Assembly: GCF_036248275.1 (NCBI RefSeq)
Contig: NZ_CP109181.1
Coordinates: 3,782,001 to 3,846,000, forward strand
Length of the DNA: 64,000 bases
Reading direction: 5' to 3'
Source of the DNA: Streptomyces sp. NBC_01716
GTDB taxonomy: Bacteria > Actinomycetota > Actinomycetes > Streptomycetales > Streptomycetaceae
Part shown: piece by piece, positions 26,001-35,600 of the stretch
Layout: each line of letters begins with the position of its first letter
How positions within the stretch are numbered: the first letter of the stretch is position 1
Made by a program: the position numbers and the translations under genes
Notes under the pieces: generated by a model
Told to the model about the DNA's origin: nothing
Databases searched by the model: none
The model's input: only the letters and a program-made list of their open reading frames with translations

Positions 26001-28235
26001 ATGCCAAAGAAGCGCTCGGGCGGCGGTCTGACCGGGACCCAGCAGGCCGCCAAGTTCCTCGGTGTCAGTGTGCTCGCGGGAGCCGTACTGGCGGGAATCG
26101 CCTTGCCCGCCTTCGGAGTTCTGGGCCTGGCGGCCAAGGGGACCGTCGAGGGATTCGACGAGATCCCGGCCAATCTCAAGACGCCGCCGCTCAGTCAGCG
26201 CACCACGATCCTCGACAAGGACGGCGGCCCCATCGCCACCGTCTACTCGCGCGACCGGACCGTGGTCCCTCTCACCGACATCTCGCCCTACATGCAGAAG
26301 GCGATCGTCGCGATCGAGGACTCACGCTTCTACGAGCACGGGGCGGTCGACCTCAAGGGCGTTCTGCGGGCGGCCAATCGCAACGCGCAGTCGGGCGGCG
26401 TCTCCCAGGGCGCCTCGACCCTCACCCAGCAGTATGTGAAGAACGTCTTCGTGGAAGAAGCCGGCGACGACCCCGACAAGGTCGCCCAGGCCACCCAGCA
26501 GACCATCGGCCGCAAGATCCGCGAGCTCAAGTTCGCGATCCAGGTCGAGGAGGAGCTGGGCAAGAAGAAGATCCTTGAGAACTACCTGAACATCACCTTC
26601 TTCGGACAGCAGGCGTACGGCATCGAGGCCGCTTCGCACCGCTACTTCTCCAAGTCCGCCAAGGACTTGAAGCTGGAGGAGGCGGCGCTGCTGGCGGGCC
26701 TCGTCCAGTCACCGAGCCGGTACGACCCGGTGAACGACCGGGAAGAGGCGACCAAGCGCCGTAACACCGTGATACAGCGCATGGCCGACGTGAAGGACAT
26801 CTCGCAGGCCGAGGCCGACCGCGCGAAAAACACCGAGATCGCGCTGAAGGTCAGCACACCCAAGAACGGCTGCATCACGGCGGTCAAGGGCGCGGGCTTC
26901 TTCTGCGACTACGTACGGAAGGTGTTCCTCACCGACTCCGCCTTCGGCAAGACGCAGGAGGACCGGGCCAAGGTCTGGAACCAGGGCGGGCTGACCATCC
27001 GTACGACGCTCGACCCGCAGGCGCAGGAGTCGGCGCAGGAGTCGATCAAGAACCACGTCTACAAGACGGACGAGGTCGCCACGGCGCTGTCGATCGTCGA
27101 GCCGGGCACCGGCAAGGTCCTCGCGATGGGCCAGTCGCGGCCGTACGGCGGCGGCAAGAACGAGACGTACATGAACCTCTCCGTCGACGAGGAGATGGGC
27201 GGCGGCGCCGGCTACCAGCCGGGCTCGACGTTCAAGCCCATCGTCGCGGCGGCGGCCCTGGAGCAGGGCATCCAGCCGACCCAGTCGTACCCCTCGCCGT
27301 ACCAGATGGACTACCCGAGCCCGGTGCAGACCTGCAAGGGCCCGTGGACGGACCAGGGCGTCCCGGTCGAGAACGAGAACGAGACCGAGGTCGGCCCGTA
27401 CGGGATGAAGGAAGCGACCGCCAAGTCGGTCAACACCTACTACGTACAGCTGATCAGCCAGATCGGCGTCTGCCCGGTGACCGAGCTGGCCAGGAAGATG
27501 GGCGTCGAGCGGGCCAACGGCAAGCCGATCGACCAGGTCCCGTCGATCACGCTGGGCACGCAGGAGATGTCGCCGCTGACGATGGCGTCCGGCTACGCGA
27601 CGTTCGCCAACCGCGGCACGTACTGCACCCCGATCGCCATCGAGTCGATCACCGGCCCGAACGGCAAGGAGCTGGACGTCCCGAAGTCGACCTGCTCGCG
27701 GGCGATGTCGGAGAAGACGGCCGACACCATAAACACGCTGCTGGAGGGCGTGGTCGAGGACGGTACGGGCCAGGAGGCGGGGCTCGGCAGCAGGCCGAGC
27801 GCCGGCAAGACGGGTACGACCGACTTCCGGCTCGCCGCGTGGTTCGTGGGCTACACGCCGAACATGGCGGGCGCGGTGTGGGTCGGTGACCCGCAGCACA
27901 AGAAGAAAATGGTGGACATCACCATCGGCGGCCAGTACCACGACAAGGTCTTCGGTGGCGCGGTGCCAGGACCGATCTGGCGCGACGCGATGAGCGGCGC
28001 GCTGGACGGCAAGGAGGCGCCCGCCTTCAACACCATCAACATCCCGAACCCGGAGAAGGACAAGGGCGACAGGGACGAGGACCGTGACCGGGACCGCGAC
28101 AAGCCCGGGAACGACAACGGTGGGAACGGCAACGGCGGTGGCGACAACCGCGGCGACAACGGCGACCAGGACCCGGGCAACGGCGACAGCGACGGGGACA
28201 ATCCGTTCCCGGGCTTCCCGGGGACGTTCGGCTAG
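26001..28235 (+). CDS. Class A penicillin-binding protein (bifunctional)
   Basis: 744 residues. It polymerises and cross-links peptidoglycan on the outer face of the membrane. After a short basic N-terminus and one transmembrane segment (~20-45) comes a GT51 glycosyltransferase with catalytic Glu in EDSRFYEHG near residue 106, GASTLTQQYVKN near 140 and the QSPSRYDP turn near 240. The transpeptidase has SxxK in GSTFK near 410, SVN near 477 and KTGTT near 604. The last ~70 residues are a low-complexity Asp/Arg then Gly/Asn/Asp tail. ATG 26001 is 6 nt from a TAGGCT -10-like hexamer. It is divergent from wblA. Confidence 0.95.
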   Translation: MPKKRSGGGLTGTQQAAKFLGVSVLAGAVLAGIALPAFGVLGLAAKGTVEGFDEIPANLKTPPLSQRTTILDKDGGPIATVYSRDRTVVPLTDISPYMQKAIVAIEDSRFYEHGAVDLKGVLRAANRNAQSGGVSQGASTLTQQYVKNVFVEEAGDDPDKVAQATQQTIGRKIRELKFAIQVEEELGKKKILENYLNITFFGQQAYGIEAASHRYFSKSAKDLKLEEAALLAGLVQSPSRYDPVNDREEATKRRNTVIQRMADVKDISQAEADRAKNTEIALKVSTPKNGCITAVKGAGFFCDYVRKVFLTDSAFGKTQEDRAKVWNQGGLTIRTTLDPQAQESAQESIKNHVYKTDEVATALSIVEPGTGKVLAMGQSRPYGGGKNETYMNLSVDEEMGGGAGYQPGSTFKPIVAAAALEQGIQPTQSYPSPYQMDYPSPVQTCKGPWTDQGVPVENENETEVGPYGMKEATAKSVNTYYVQLISQIGVCPVTELARKMGVERANGKPIDQVPSITLGTQEMSPLTMASGYATFANRGTYCTPIAIESITGPNGKELDVPKSTCSRAMSEKTADTINTLLEGVVEDGTGQEAGLGSRPSAGKTGTTDFRLAAWFVGYTPNMAGAVWVGDPQHKKKMVDITIGGQYHDKVFGGAVPGPIWRDAMSGALDGKEAPAFNTINIPNPEKDKGDRDEDRDRDRDKPGNDNGGNGNGGGDNRGDNGDQDPGNGDSDGDNPFPGFPGTFG

Positions 28236-28248
28236 GAAGTAGCAGAGG

Positions 28249-28288
28249 AAGGGGGGCCGCGACGATCAGGATTCGTCGGGCCCCCCTT
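28249..28288. terminator. Bidirectional terminator after the PBP gene
   Basis: AAGGGGGGCC (28249-28258) pairs with GGCCCCCCTT (28279-28288), and GACGA/TCGTC pairs above it. It is followed by TTCTTC and by short tandem repeats of CCTTCTTCATG and CCTTCAGGCT up to 28336. It separates convergent genes. Confidence 0.85.
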
Positions 28289-28330
28289 CTTCATGCCTTC
28301 TTCTTCATGCCTTCAGGCTTTTCATGTCCT

Positions 28331-28798
28331 TCAGGCTGAGGCCAGTCTCTGCTTGACGGCGGCGGCGACCCGGCCGCCCTCCGCCCGCCCGGCGACCTTC
28401 GGCCCGACGATCTTCATGACGGCGCCCATGGCGCGCGGCCCCTCGGCGCCGGCGGCCTTCGCCTCGCCCACGGCCTGCGCGACGATCTCGCCGAGCTCGT
28501 CGTCGGTGAGCTGCTGCGGCAGATACGCGTCGAGCAGTACGCCCTCGGCCTTCTCCCGCTCGGCCTGCTCGGCGCGCCCGCCCTGCGCGAAGGCCTCGGC
28601 CGCCTCGCGGCGCTTCTTGGCCTCCTTGGCGATCACCTTCTGCACCTCGTCGTCGGAGAGCTCGCGCGCCGCCTTGCCGGAGACCTCTTCCTTGGAGATC
28701 GCGGCGAGGGTCAGCCGGAGGGTGGCGGAGCGCAGCTCGTCGCGTGCCTTGATCGCGGCGATGAGGTCGTCGTGCAGCGTGGACTTGAGCGTGGTCAT
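28331..28798 (-). CDS. GatB/YqeY domain protein
   Basis: 155 residues, the normal length for YqeY. The conserved opening LKSTLHDDLIAAIKARDELRSATLRL and the C-terminal GPRAMGAVMKIVGPKVAGRAEGGRVAAAVK are diagnostic. The C-terminal domain is shared with the GatB amidotransferase subunit and is thought to bind tRNA, but no enzymatic function is established. It is convergent with the penicillin-binding protein and divergent from the metallophosphoesterase. Confidence 0.95.
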   Translation of the reverse strand: MTTLKSTLHDDLIAAIKARDELRSATLRLTLAAISKEEVSGKAARELSDDEVQKVIAKEAKKRREAAEAFAQGGRAEQAEREKAEGVLLDAYLPQQLTDDELGEIVAQAVGEAKAAGAEGPRAMGAVMKIVGPKVAGRAEGGRVAAAVKQRLASA

Positions 28799-28897
28799 AC
28801 GGACAGTGTGTCAGGTACGCCCCAGGACGCGCCGTCCGGTTTTCCGGGCCGCCGGGGTGTGCCCGGCAGGGCGGCCCGAGTCTGCGACGATGACACC

Positions 28898-29836
28898 ATG
28901 CGCGCACGCTACGGAGTCCCCCTGAAAGTCACCGCAGGAATCGCGGCCGTCGGCGTGGCCGGCATCGCCTACGCCGCCGGTTTCGAGGCCCGCTCCTTCC
29001 GGCTGCGACGGGTCTCCGTACCCGTACTTCCGGAGGGCATGCGACCGTTGCGGATCCTCCAGGTCTCGGACATCCATATGGTCCGCGGCCAGCGCAAGAA
29101 GCAGCGCTGGCTCCGCTCGCTGGCCGGCCTGCGCCCCGACTTCGTGGTGAACACCGGCGACAACCTCTCCGACCAGGAGGGCGTACCGGAGGTGCTCGAC
29201 GCGCTGGGCCCGCTGATGGAGTTCCCGGGCGTCTACGTCTTCGGCTCCAACGACTACTACGGCCCCGCGCTGCGCAACCCGGCGCGCTACCTCCTTGAGA
29301 AGGCCCAGGGCAAGCACGGTCTGAACGGCAACGCGCCGGCCGTGAACGTCGTCCACAACCCGTGGGAGCCGATGCGCGACGCCTTCGACGAGGCGGGCTG
29401 GGTGGGCCTCACCAACGCCCGCGGCCGGCTCAAGATCGACGGCCACGAGATCGCCTTCACGGGCGTCGACGACCCCCACATCAAGCGCGACCGCTACGCG
29501 GAGGTCGCGGGCGGCCCGGAGAAGGACGCGTCCCTCTCGATCGCCGTGGTCCACGCCCCGTACCTCCGCACACTGGACGCCTTCACATCGGACGGCTACC
29601 CCCTGATCCTGGGCGGCCACACCCACGGGGGCCAGCTCCGCATCCCGTTCTACGGAGCACTGGTCACCAACTGCGACCTGGACACGGACCGCGCGAGGGG
29701 CCTCTCCACGTACGACGCGGGGGGCCACACGTCCTACCTCCACGTCTCAGCGGGCTGCGGCACGAACCGCTACACCCCGGTCCGCTTCGCCTGCCCCCCG
29801 GAGGCCACCCTCCTGACGCTGGTCCCCCGCCGTTGA
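28898..29836 (+). CDS. Calcineurin-like metallophosphoesterase with N-terminal membrane segment
   Basis: 312 residues from the ATG at 28898. One hydrophobic segment (~8-27) may be an uncleaved anchor. The phosphoesterase motifs are in order: QVSDIHM near residue 54 (DxH), NTGDNL near 85 (GDxx), GSNDYYGP near 113 (GNxD/E in the family, here GSND), and GGHTHGGQL near 247 (GHxH). The ligand set is complete apart from Ser in the GNHE-type motif. YkuE/YaeI-like enzymes of this type act on phospholipid or UDP-sugar substrates, but the substrate here is unknown. The frame opens upstream at 28772 without support. Confidence 0.9.
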   Translation: MRARYGVPLKVTAGIAAVGVAGIAYAAGFEARSFRLRRVSVPVLPEGMRPLRILQVSDIHMVRGQRKKQRWLRSLAGLRPDFVVNTGDNLSDQEGVPEVLDALGPLMEFPGVYVFGSNDYYGPALRNPARYLLEKAQGKHGLNGNAPAVNVVHNPWEPMRDAFDEAGWVGLTNARGRLKIDGHEIAFTGVDDPHIKRDRYAEVAGGPEKDASLSIAVVHAPYLRTLDAFTSDGYPLILGGHTHGGQLRIPFYGALVTNCDLDTDRARGLSTYDAGGHTSYLHVSAGCGTNRYTPVRFACPPEATLLTLVPRR

Positions 29837-29933
29837 CGGTGGCCGCACCACCCTCAACGGCGCCCTAAACCGGATTTCGCCTGCGGGCGCGGGTGGGCTA
29901 AAGTAATCGATGTCGCAGCGACACGGGCGACAT

Positions 29934-30007
29934 CGGGGTGTAGCGCAGCTTGGCAGCGCGCTTCGTTCGGGACGAAGAGGTCGTGGGTTCAAATCCCGCC
30001 ACCCCGA
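29934..30007 (+). tRNA. tRNA-Pro (anticodon CGG)
   Basis: 74 nt. The acceptor stem CGGGGTG/CACCCCG is perfect with discriminator A. The anticodon stem CTTCG/CGAAG encloses the loop TTCGGGA, so the anticodon is CGG, reading the proline codon CCG. The T arm is intact, with GTGGG/CCCGC around TTCAAAT. CCA is not encoded. It marks the end of the conserved chromosomal genes in the window. Confidence 0.95.
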
Positions 30008-30027
30008 CAGCCAAAGCAGCAGGTCAC

Positions 30028-30056
30028 GGGCCTGATCCTCAGTGAGGATCAGGCCC
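30028..30056 (+). terminator. Terminator of the tRNA-Pro gene
   Basis: GGGCCTGATCCTCA (30028-30041) pairs perfectly with TGAGGATCAGGCCC (30043-30056), a 14-bp stem followed by TTGCTG. From here to 30214 no gene was seen. Confidence 0.85.
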
Positions 30057-30214
30057 TTGCTGCGTCTCAGGTGATCGGACAAGGACGGAGTCGACGTAAC
30101 GCTCCGCTCCCGTGGGCTCGTGGTTGTCCACCGACATGGGCGGAATGATCGAGTGCACGCCAGGAGCCCGGATCGGGCACCTCACGGCCCCCGAAGCCTG
30201 GTGTGTTGCGCGCG

Positions 30215-30943
30215 TCACTCATTTTGGTCGGCAGTTCCTCCTACGGCCGGGCCGAGGCCGCTGGGGAGGTAGGACACCGCCAGGGCGACGGCCTCTTCCG
30301 CCGTGGGCGTCTCGGCGAGTACCTCGGGTTGTGGGTGCTTCATCACGCGGTACGGACCGGCGGCACGCGAGGGAGCGATGCCCGCTTGAACGGAGAACGG
30401 GAATCCGGTGCAGGAGCTGAAGCCAAGCGTCCAGTGGCTGGAGAACACGTAGAGCTGGCGCAGGGCTGGTTCAGCATGAGCCGCTTCCACCAGTGCGGCG
30501 AACTCGGGGAAATCCGGGGTCTCGGCCGCCTGTTCCCGCATCGTTTGCCACTGGAGCTCCACCACTGCCGCCGGCCCGCGTTCGTGAGCCTCGGCGCGTG
30601 CGCTGGACCGCAGAAACGGCAGCCCAGCTAGCAGCTCCGCCAGACTCCCGTCCTGTGCCCACGCCGCGCCGGCTCTGACGACGTCCTCCAGGTCCGACGT
30701 GGCCCCGGTGATGAGCTCGATCCCCGAGCTCCAACCCGAGACGCTGAACCAGCGGCTCGTTTCCCCGATGTAGACGGCCAGTGGTTTGCGCCCCGCGACC
30801 GGTGTGGCGATGCCTGCCGTCACCGGGGACCCCCCTTCAAGGGGAACCACCGTGAGAACAACACCGAGTTCGGCCGCCAGCTCTTGCAATGCCGCGGTCA
30901 GGCTGCCCGCGGCGGCCAGGTCGGGGTAGAGGTCGGAGTCCAT
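30215..30943 (-). CDS. DUF6193-family protein
   Basis: About 242 residues from ATG 30943 (MDSDLYPDLAAAGSL); the frame continues to 30970. The region from ETSRWFSVSGWSSGIELITGATSDLEDVVRAGAAWAQ onward matches, from memory, the DUF6193 (natural product biosynthesis) family of Streptomyces. These proteins are often seen singly or in small arrays near specialised-metabolite genes. No catalytic motif is evident. It is divergent from the GyrB-like gene, with about 250 bp between starts. A role in the neighbouring cluster is not demonstrated. Confidence 0.7.
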   Translation of the reverse strand: MDSDLYPDLAAAGSLTAALQELAAELGVVLTVVPLEGGSPVTAGIATPVAGRKPLAVYIGETSRWFSVSGWSSGIELITGATSDLEDVVRAGAAWAQDGSLAELLAGLPFLRSSARAEAHERGPAAVVELQWQTMREQAAETPDFPEFAALVEAAHAEPALRQLYVFSSHWTLGFSSCTGFPFSVQAGIAPSRAAGPYRVMKHPQPEVLAETPTAEEAVALAVSYLPSGLGPAVGGTADQNE

Positions 30944-31191
30944 TTCCACAGTCTGCCGTCGCGACGCCACCGAGAGAACGGCACTCCGTATGTCGCCCTG
31001 AAATCAGGGGCCTTGGGGCCGCCGGGAAAGGGGCCGTACGCGGCCTCGGCCGGGGCGTGGCCATCATCTGCGGGGGCACCTCGGCACCCTGGAGCAGCCG
31101 TATCCGGGCAGGCGCTGACCCGTCCGTCCAAGCCCTCGCCGCACCGGCTATGACCTGGTGTTTTCCGGGGAAGTGCCTAGGCTGGGACTTC

Positions 31192-32334
31192 GTGAGTGAG
31201 AGTGCAAACAGGTACGACGCCAGCCGCATCACCGTGCTACAGGGGTCGGAGGCCATTCGGAAGCGGCCCGGGATGTACGTCGGCTCTACCGGTGAACGTG
31301 GCCTGCACCAGGCGGTGTTCGAGGTCGTTGGCCGGGCGGTGAACGAGGTTCTGGCCGGTCGCGCCGGTTCCGTCGATGTCACCCTCATGCGCGACGGCGG
31401 CGTGGGGGTTGCCGACGACGGGGCGGGTGTCCCCGTCGAGGTCGCCGGGCCCGGCCTTGAGGCTCTGCTGACCGGTGCGTATACCGGAGCGCGGCAGGCC
31501 GGCCGCGACACCGCCGCTGTGGGCCTGGCCGGCATCGGACCTTGCGTCGCCAACGCCCTGTCGAGTCGCCTGACGGCCGTGGTTCGGCACGATGGAGTCC
31601 GCTGGGTTCGGGAGTACGAGCGCGGCGTCGCCGTCGCCCCGTCCATGGCCGTGGGGCCCGTATCCGGTAGTGGGACGACCATCACCTTCTGGCCCGACTC
31701 CGACATCTTCCAGACCGTGGAGTGCTCCTTCGCCGTGCTGGCGGAACGTTTCAGGGAACTGGCCTTTCTGAACCGGGGCCTGAGCATCTCGCTGTCCGAC
31801 GCACGTCCTCCGGGCGAGCCCCGGTCAGTACGGTTCCTGGGCGAGGCACGGGACTTCGTCGCCTTCCTCGACACCTCGGCAGGAACGCCCGTGCACCCGG
31901 ATGTCATTGCCTTCGCATGGGAGGACGTGCGGATGGCAGGGACGGCGGAGGCGGCCCTGCGGTGGAGCACGTCCCGCGAGGAGCGGGTCCGCAGCTTCGC
32001 CAACAGCCGGCCCACCCCCGGCGGCGGCACACACATGGTGGGCTTCCGCGACGGCGTGACGGTCGCGGTGAACGCCTACGCACGGGAGCGGCGACTGCTG
32101 ACGGCCACGGACCTCGATCTCAGTGCCGATCAGGTCTGCGAGGGACTGACGGCTGTCGTGTCGGTGAAGCTGGACCATCCCGAGTTCCAGGGCGCCACCC
32201 GCGGTGTACTGGGCAACGCCGCGGTACGCGCCTCCTTCGGCGAGGCCGTCCGGGAGCACCTCGCCAACTGGATGGCGGGCCACCCGGAGCAGGCCGCGGC
32301 CGTCATCGGCCGGATCGTCCCGGACAGGACCTAG
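31192..32334 (+). CDS. Stand-alone GyrB-like ATPase/transducer fragment, probably catalytically altered
   Basis: 380 residues. The N-terminus is clearly GyrB-like: EAIRKRPGMYVGSTGERGLHQ, FEVVGRAVNEVLAG, DDGAGVPVE and GLAGIGPCVANALS, followed by a transducer domain with EGLTAVVSVKLDHPEFQGATRGVLGN. TOPRIM and the GyrA-binding tail are absent, so it cannot be a working gyrase subunit. In E. coli numbering the general base Glu42 and Asp73 are kept, but the Mg-binding Asn46 is Arg, and the QTK loop (Lys337) reads ATR, so ATP turnover is probably impaired. GTG 31192 follows TAGGCT (31178-31183) by 8 nt. It may be a decoy, a regulator or a decayed paralogue. It lies beside a biosynthetic cluster, where gyrase-like genes can give self-resistance. 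Confidence 0.85.
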   Translation: MSESANRYDASRITVLQGSEAIRKRPGMYVGSTGERGLHQAVFEVVGRAVNEVLAGRAGSVDVTLMRDGGVGVADDGAGVPVEVAGPGLEALLTGAYTGARQAGRDTAAVGLAGIGPCVANALSSRLTAVVRHDGVRWVREYERGVAVAPSMAVGPVSGSGTTITFWPDSDIFQTVECSFAVLAERFRELAFLNRGLSISLSDARPPGEPRSVRFLGEARDFVAFLDTSAGTPVHPDVIAFAWEDVRMAGTAEAALRWSTSREERVRSFANSRPTPGGGTHMVGFRDGVTVAVNAYARERRLLTATDLDLSADQVCEGLTAVVSVKLDHPEFQGATRGVLGNAAVRASFGEAVREHLANWMAGHPEQAAAVIGRIVPDRT

Positions 32335-32674
32335 ATGTACTGATCACGAGCGTTGTTGACACTGGTCGGGTCTTGAACATGGCGAAGACCTCCAGTGTGG
32401 TGGAGCTCTGTGTCGATGTCCGACCGGGCCGTGTACCAAAGCCTTCGTAGCACTGGGACGGATCCGCGTCGACCGGGCTACCTACCCCGCGCGGCCTGTG
32501 CGCAGCAGAAGATTGTGAGGGGGGTGGGTGCGGAGCCATTCGGCGTTCCGGGACTCAGTCGTCCGGGGACTCCTATCCGGCCACCCCCCTTGGCCGCCGT
32601 GCTCTTCGAGGAGAGCATCGAACCGGCGTATCTCTGATGGGGAAGTTAGCAGTCACCACTGACAACGCCCGGGT
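32335..32674. other. Gene-free stretch at left edge of the biosynthetic cluster
   Basis: 340 bp between convergent genes. Open frames here lack a ribosome-binding site and recognisable families. The piece 32350-32530 has a composition a little less GC-rich than its neighbours and could be the remnant of a transposase gene, but no protein motif supports this. No inverted repeats longer than 10 bp were seen. Confidence 0.4.
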
Positions 32675-35600
32675 CTACGTGGCTTCTGGGGGCTCGGGGT
32701 GGCTGAGGAGCGTGCGCAAGGCGCGGCGGCGGGCCGCGGAGGGGGTGGGGTGGGTGGGTCTTCTGGGGGGAGGGCTGTACGCGGTGGCTGGGGCCTCGGG
32801 GTGGGCCGTCTTCTGGGCGTGGAACGCGAGGGTGCGGAGGTTGGGGTAGGTGAAGAGCGCCGAGACCGGGAGATCGAGGCCGAGCCGGGTCGTCACCAGT
32901 CGGTGGAAGCGGAGCAGGGTGATCGAGGTGAGGCCGACGTCGAAGAAGTTGCCGTCGACGTCGATCGGGGTGCCGAGCGCTTCATGGGCCAGGGCTGCGA
33001 ACTCCGCGAGCAGTGGGGTGCTTTCGGCGGACGGAGTGGGCGGGGGTGCCGTCCGGCGGAAGGCGCCTGCGGCTTTGTGGCGGCCGGGCGCGGGGAGTTG
33101 GCCGCCGATGGTGATGGCCGACGGCATCGCGTGGGGAGGAAGGACGGCCGACAGGTGGCGGCGTACGTCCGGTCCGGTGAGTGAGGTTTCGGGCCGGGGC
33201 GTCACATGCAGTTCCAGTCGGTCGCCGAGTGGGCTTGGGGCGAGCAGGGCCCGGGACCGGTGGATGTCCGGGTGTCGGAGCGCCGCGTCCTCGATCTGGG
33301 CGAGGGCGATACGGAAGCCGTCCACGTTGACCAGACGGTCGCCGCGGCCGTCGAGGCGGATGTTGTGGTCGGGGTCCAGGCGGCCGAGGTCACCGGTGTG
33401 GAAGGTGTGACCTGAAAGGCGGTCGGCGTCGCGGTCGTCGGTGAGATAGCCGAGCGCGAGATGGGGACCGCGTACGACGACCTCCCCCCGCTGCCCGACG
33501 GCGCAGGGCGCGCCCTCCTCGTCGACCACCAGCAGTTGTGCTCCGGCGACGCCGGTGCCGACGGGCAGGGCTTCCTCGTCGGGCAGGCGCGGGTCGACCT
33601 TCCCGGCGCTCTCCGCGACGACATGGCACGACGCGATCTGCGGCGTCTCGGTGGCTCCGTACCCGTTGATGAGCCGCGCGTCGGTGAACTCACGGACTCT
33701 GCGGGCGAGTCCGGCCGTGAGGGGTGCGCCGCAGGAGAGGACGGAGCGCAGGGCGTCAAGGCGGTGTGCCGGCTGTTCCTCGTGGCCGGCCGCGATCATT
33801 TCCAGCAGGGCCGGCGTGCCGTGCAGAAGAGTGATCCGCTCCTGGCGGAGGAAGTCGAACAGGGCACGCGGTGTGGCCAGGGCGGTCTGCGGCGGAACAA
33901 CCAGCGTGCCGCCGGACAGCAGCGGTACGAGGATGTCACGCAGAAGGGGGTCGTGCCCCAGCCCTCCGAGCAGTGCGACGCGGTCCGAAGCCGAAGGGCC
34001 GACGAAAGCGCGGTACCAGTCCAGGTTGTGGGTGAGGGCCGTGTGGGAGGCCACGACCGCCGCCGGGGTGCCGGTGGTTCCGGAGGTGAACAGGACGTGT
34101 GACAGGGGGTGCAGTCCCCGACCGGTGGAGGTGTTGCCCCTTTCCCGTGGGCCGGTGACGTTCCACGCGGGGGTCGCGGACGGGCGGATGGTGACTTCCG
34201 CGACGGGGTTGACCAAGTCGCGGTACTGGTTCACGACCTCTGGAGGCAACGAGGCGTCCGTCAGTACGGGTGCCGCACCGGCTCCCCAGACGCCCAGGAG
34301 CGCGCAGACCAGGGCGGCGCTTCGACGGCCGTGCAGCAGCACGGGGTCACCCGGTCCGACTCCCGCTGCTTTCAGGGCGGTTGAGACTCCGTCCGCGTGG
34401 GTCAGGAGTTCCTCGTAGCCGCAACCGATGCCCTCCGCAGGGCTGTTGACGGCGGGAGCGGACGGAGTGCGGGCGGCGATGGTCCGTATCCGGCTTACGA
34501 CGCTGTCGTTCCTCTCCCCGTCGGCCGGGGACATCGGTACCGACGCCTCAGGGGCGCCGGGCGCCAGAGTGATCCTCTTCAGCGGGAGACCGGGACTGTC
34601 CAGGATCTGGCGCAGGACGTGCCGGGTCTGGTCGAGCAGATGGTCGGCGATGTCCACCGGCAGGCGGTCGGACGCCACGATCGCTTCCAGTGTGTAGTGC
34701 GGTTCGCGCCGGATGTAGAAGTTGACGTCGAAGAGCGCGGCGTGCCCCGCCGGCCGGAAGGCTGTGGCCTTCAGCGGATCGAACGCCGGTACGGGCTCCG
34801 CCTGGGACAGGTCGTTGACCCAGATCCGGAACAGCGGATTGTCCGTCGGGCGGGTCGGCAGTTCCAGGCTCCGGACGATCGTCTCGAAGTCCGGAGTGGA
34901 GTGCTCGACCGCTTCGGTGAGACGGCTGCGTACCTGCCGGAGCAGCATCGCCGGCGTGGTGCCGGAGGTCGCGGTGAGCAGCAGCGGCACGGTGTTGAGA
35001 AGAAAGCCGGCCAGTTCGTCCTGGTCAGCCGTCCGGCGCCGCGAGACCGGGATTCCCAGGACGAAGGTGTCGCGCCCGATCCAGCCCCGTACCACCGTCG
35101 CGAGGGCGGTGACGAAGAGATTGAAGGGTGTCACGGCGTGGTCGCGGCAGAACGCGTCGACGCGTCCGCTGTCCGCGCTGTCCAGCCGCAGGGTGACGCT
35201 TTCGCCGGCGAAACTCGACGGCTGCCCACCGGGGCGTCCGAAGGGCAGTGCGGAATCGGTCGGCGCGTCGCCGAGCAGCTTCTTCCAGTAGGTGAGGTCG
35301 CTCGTGAGGCGGCCGGTGTCGGCCCGGACCGCGGCGTGGCCGAGGAAGCCGGGTGCGGGAGGCAGCGAGGGTACGGTGCCGCGCAGCCTGCCCCGGTACG
35401 CGGTGGCCAGATCGTGCAGCGCCAGATCGAGCGTGTGCTGGTCGGCGATCAGATGATGCAGGGACAGGACGAGAAGCGCCTCGTCGTCGCCTCGCCCGCG
35501 CAGCAACCCGACTGCCATGAGCGGTGCTTGGGACGGGGACAGCGGGATACCGGCGACCCGGCGGACGAACTCGGTCATCCGGTCCTCGGACAGCTGGTCC

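Noticed and set aside
30112..30420. 102-codon plus-strand frame after the tRNA terminator
   Set aside because: It overlaps the DUF6193 gene in antisense and has no ribosome-binding site or family match.
32335..32674. Degenerate transposase at the cluster edge
   Set aside because: Short frames are present but no transposase motif or terminal inverted repeat could be identified.
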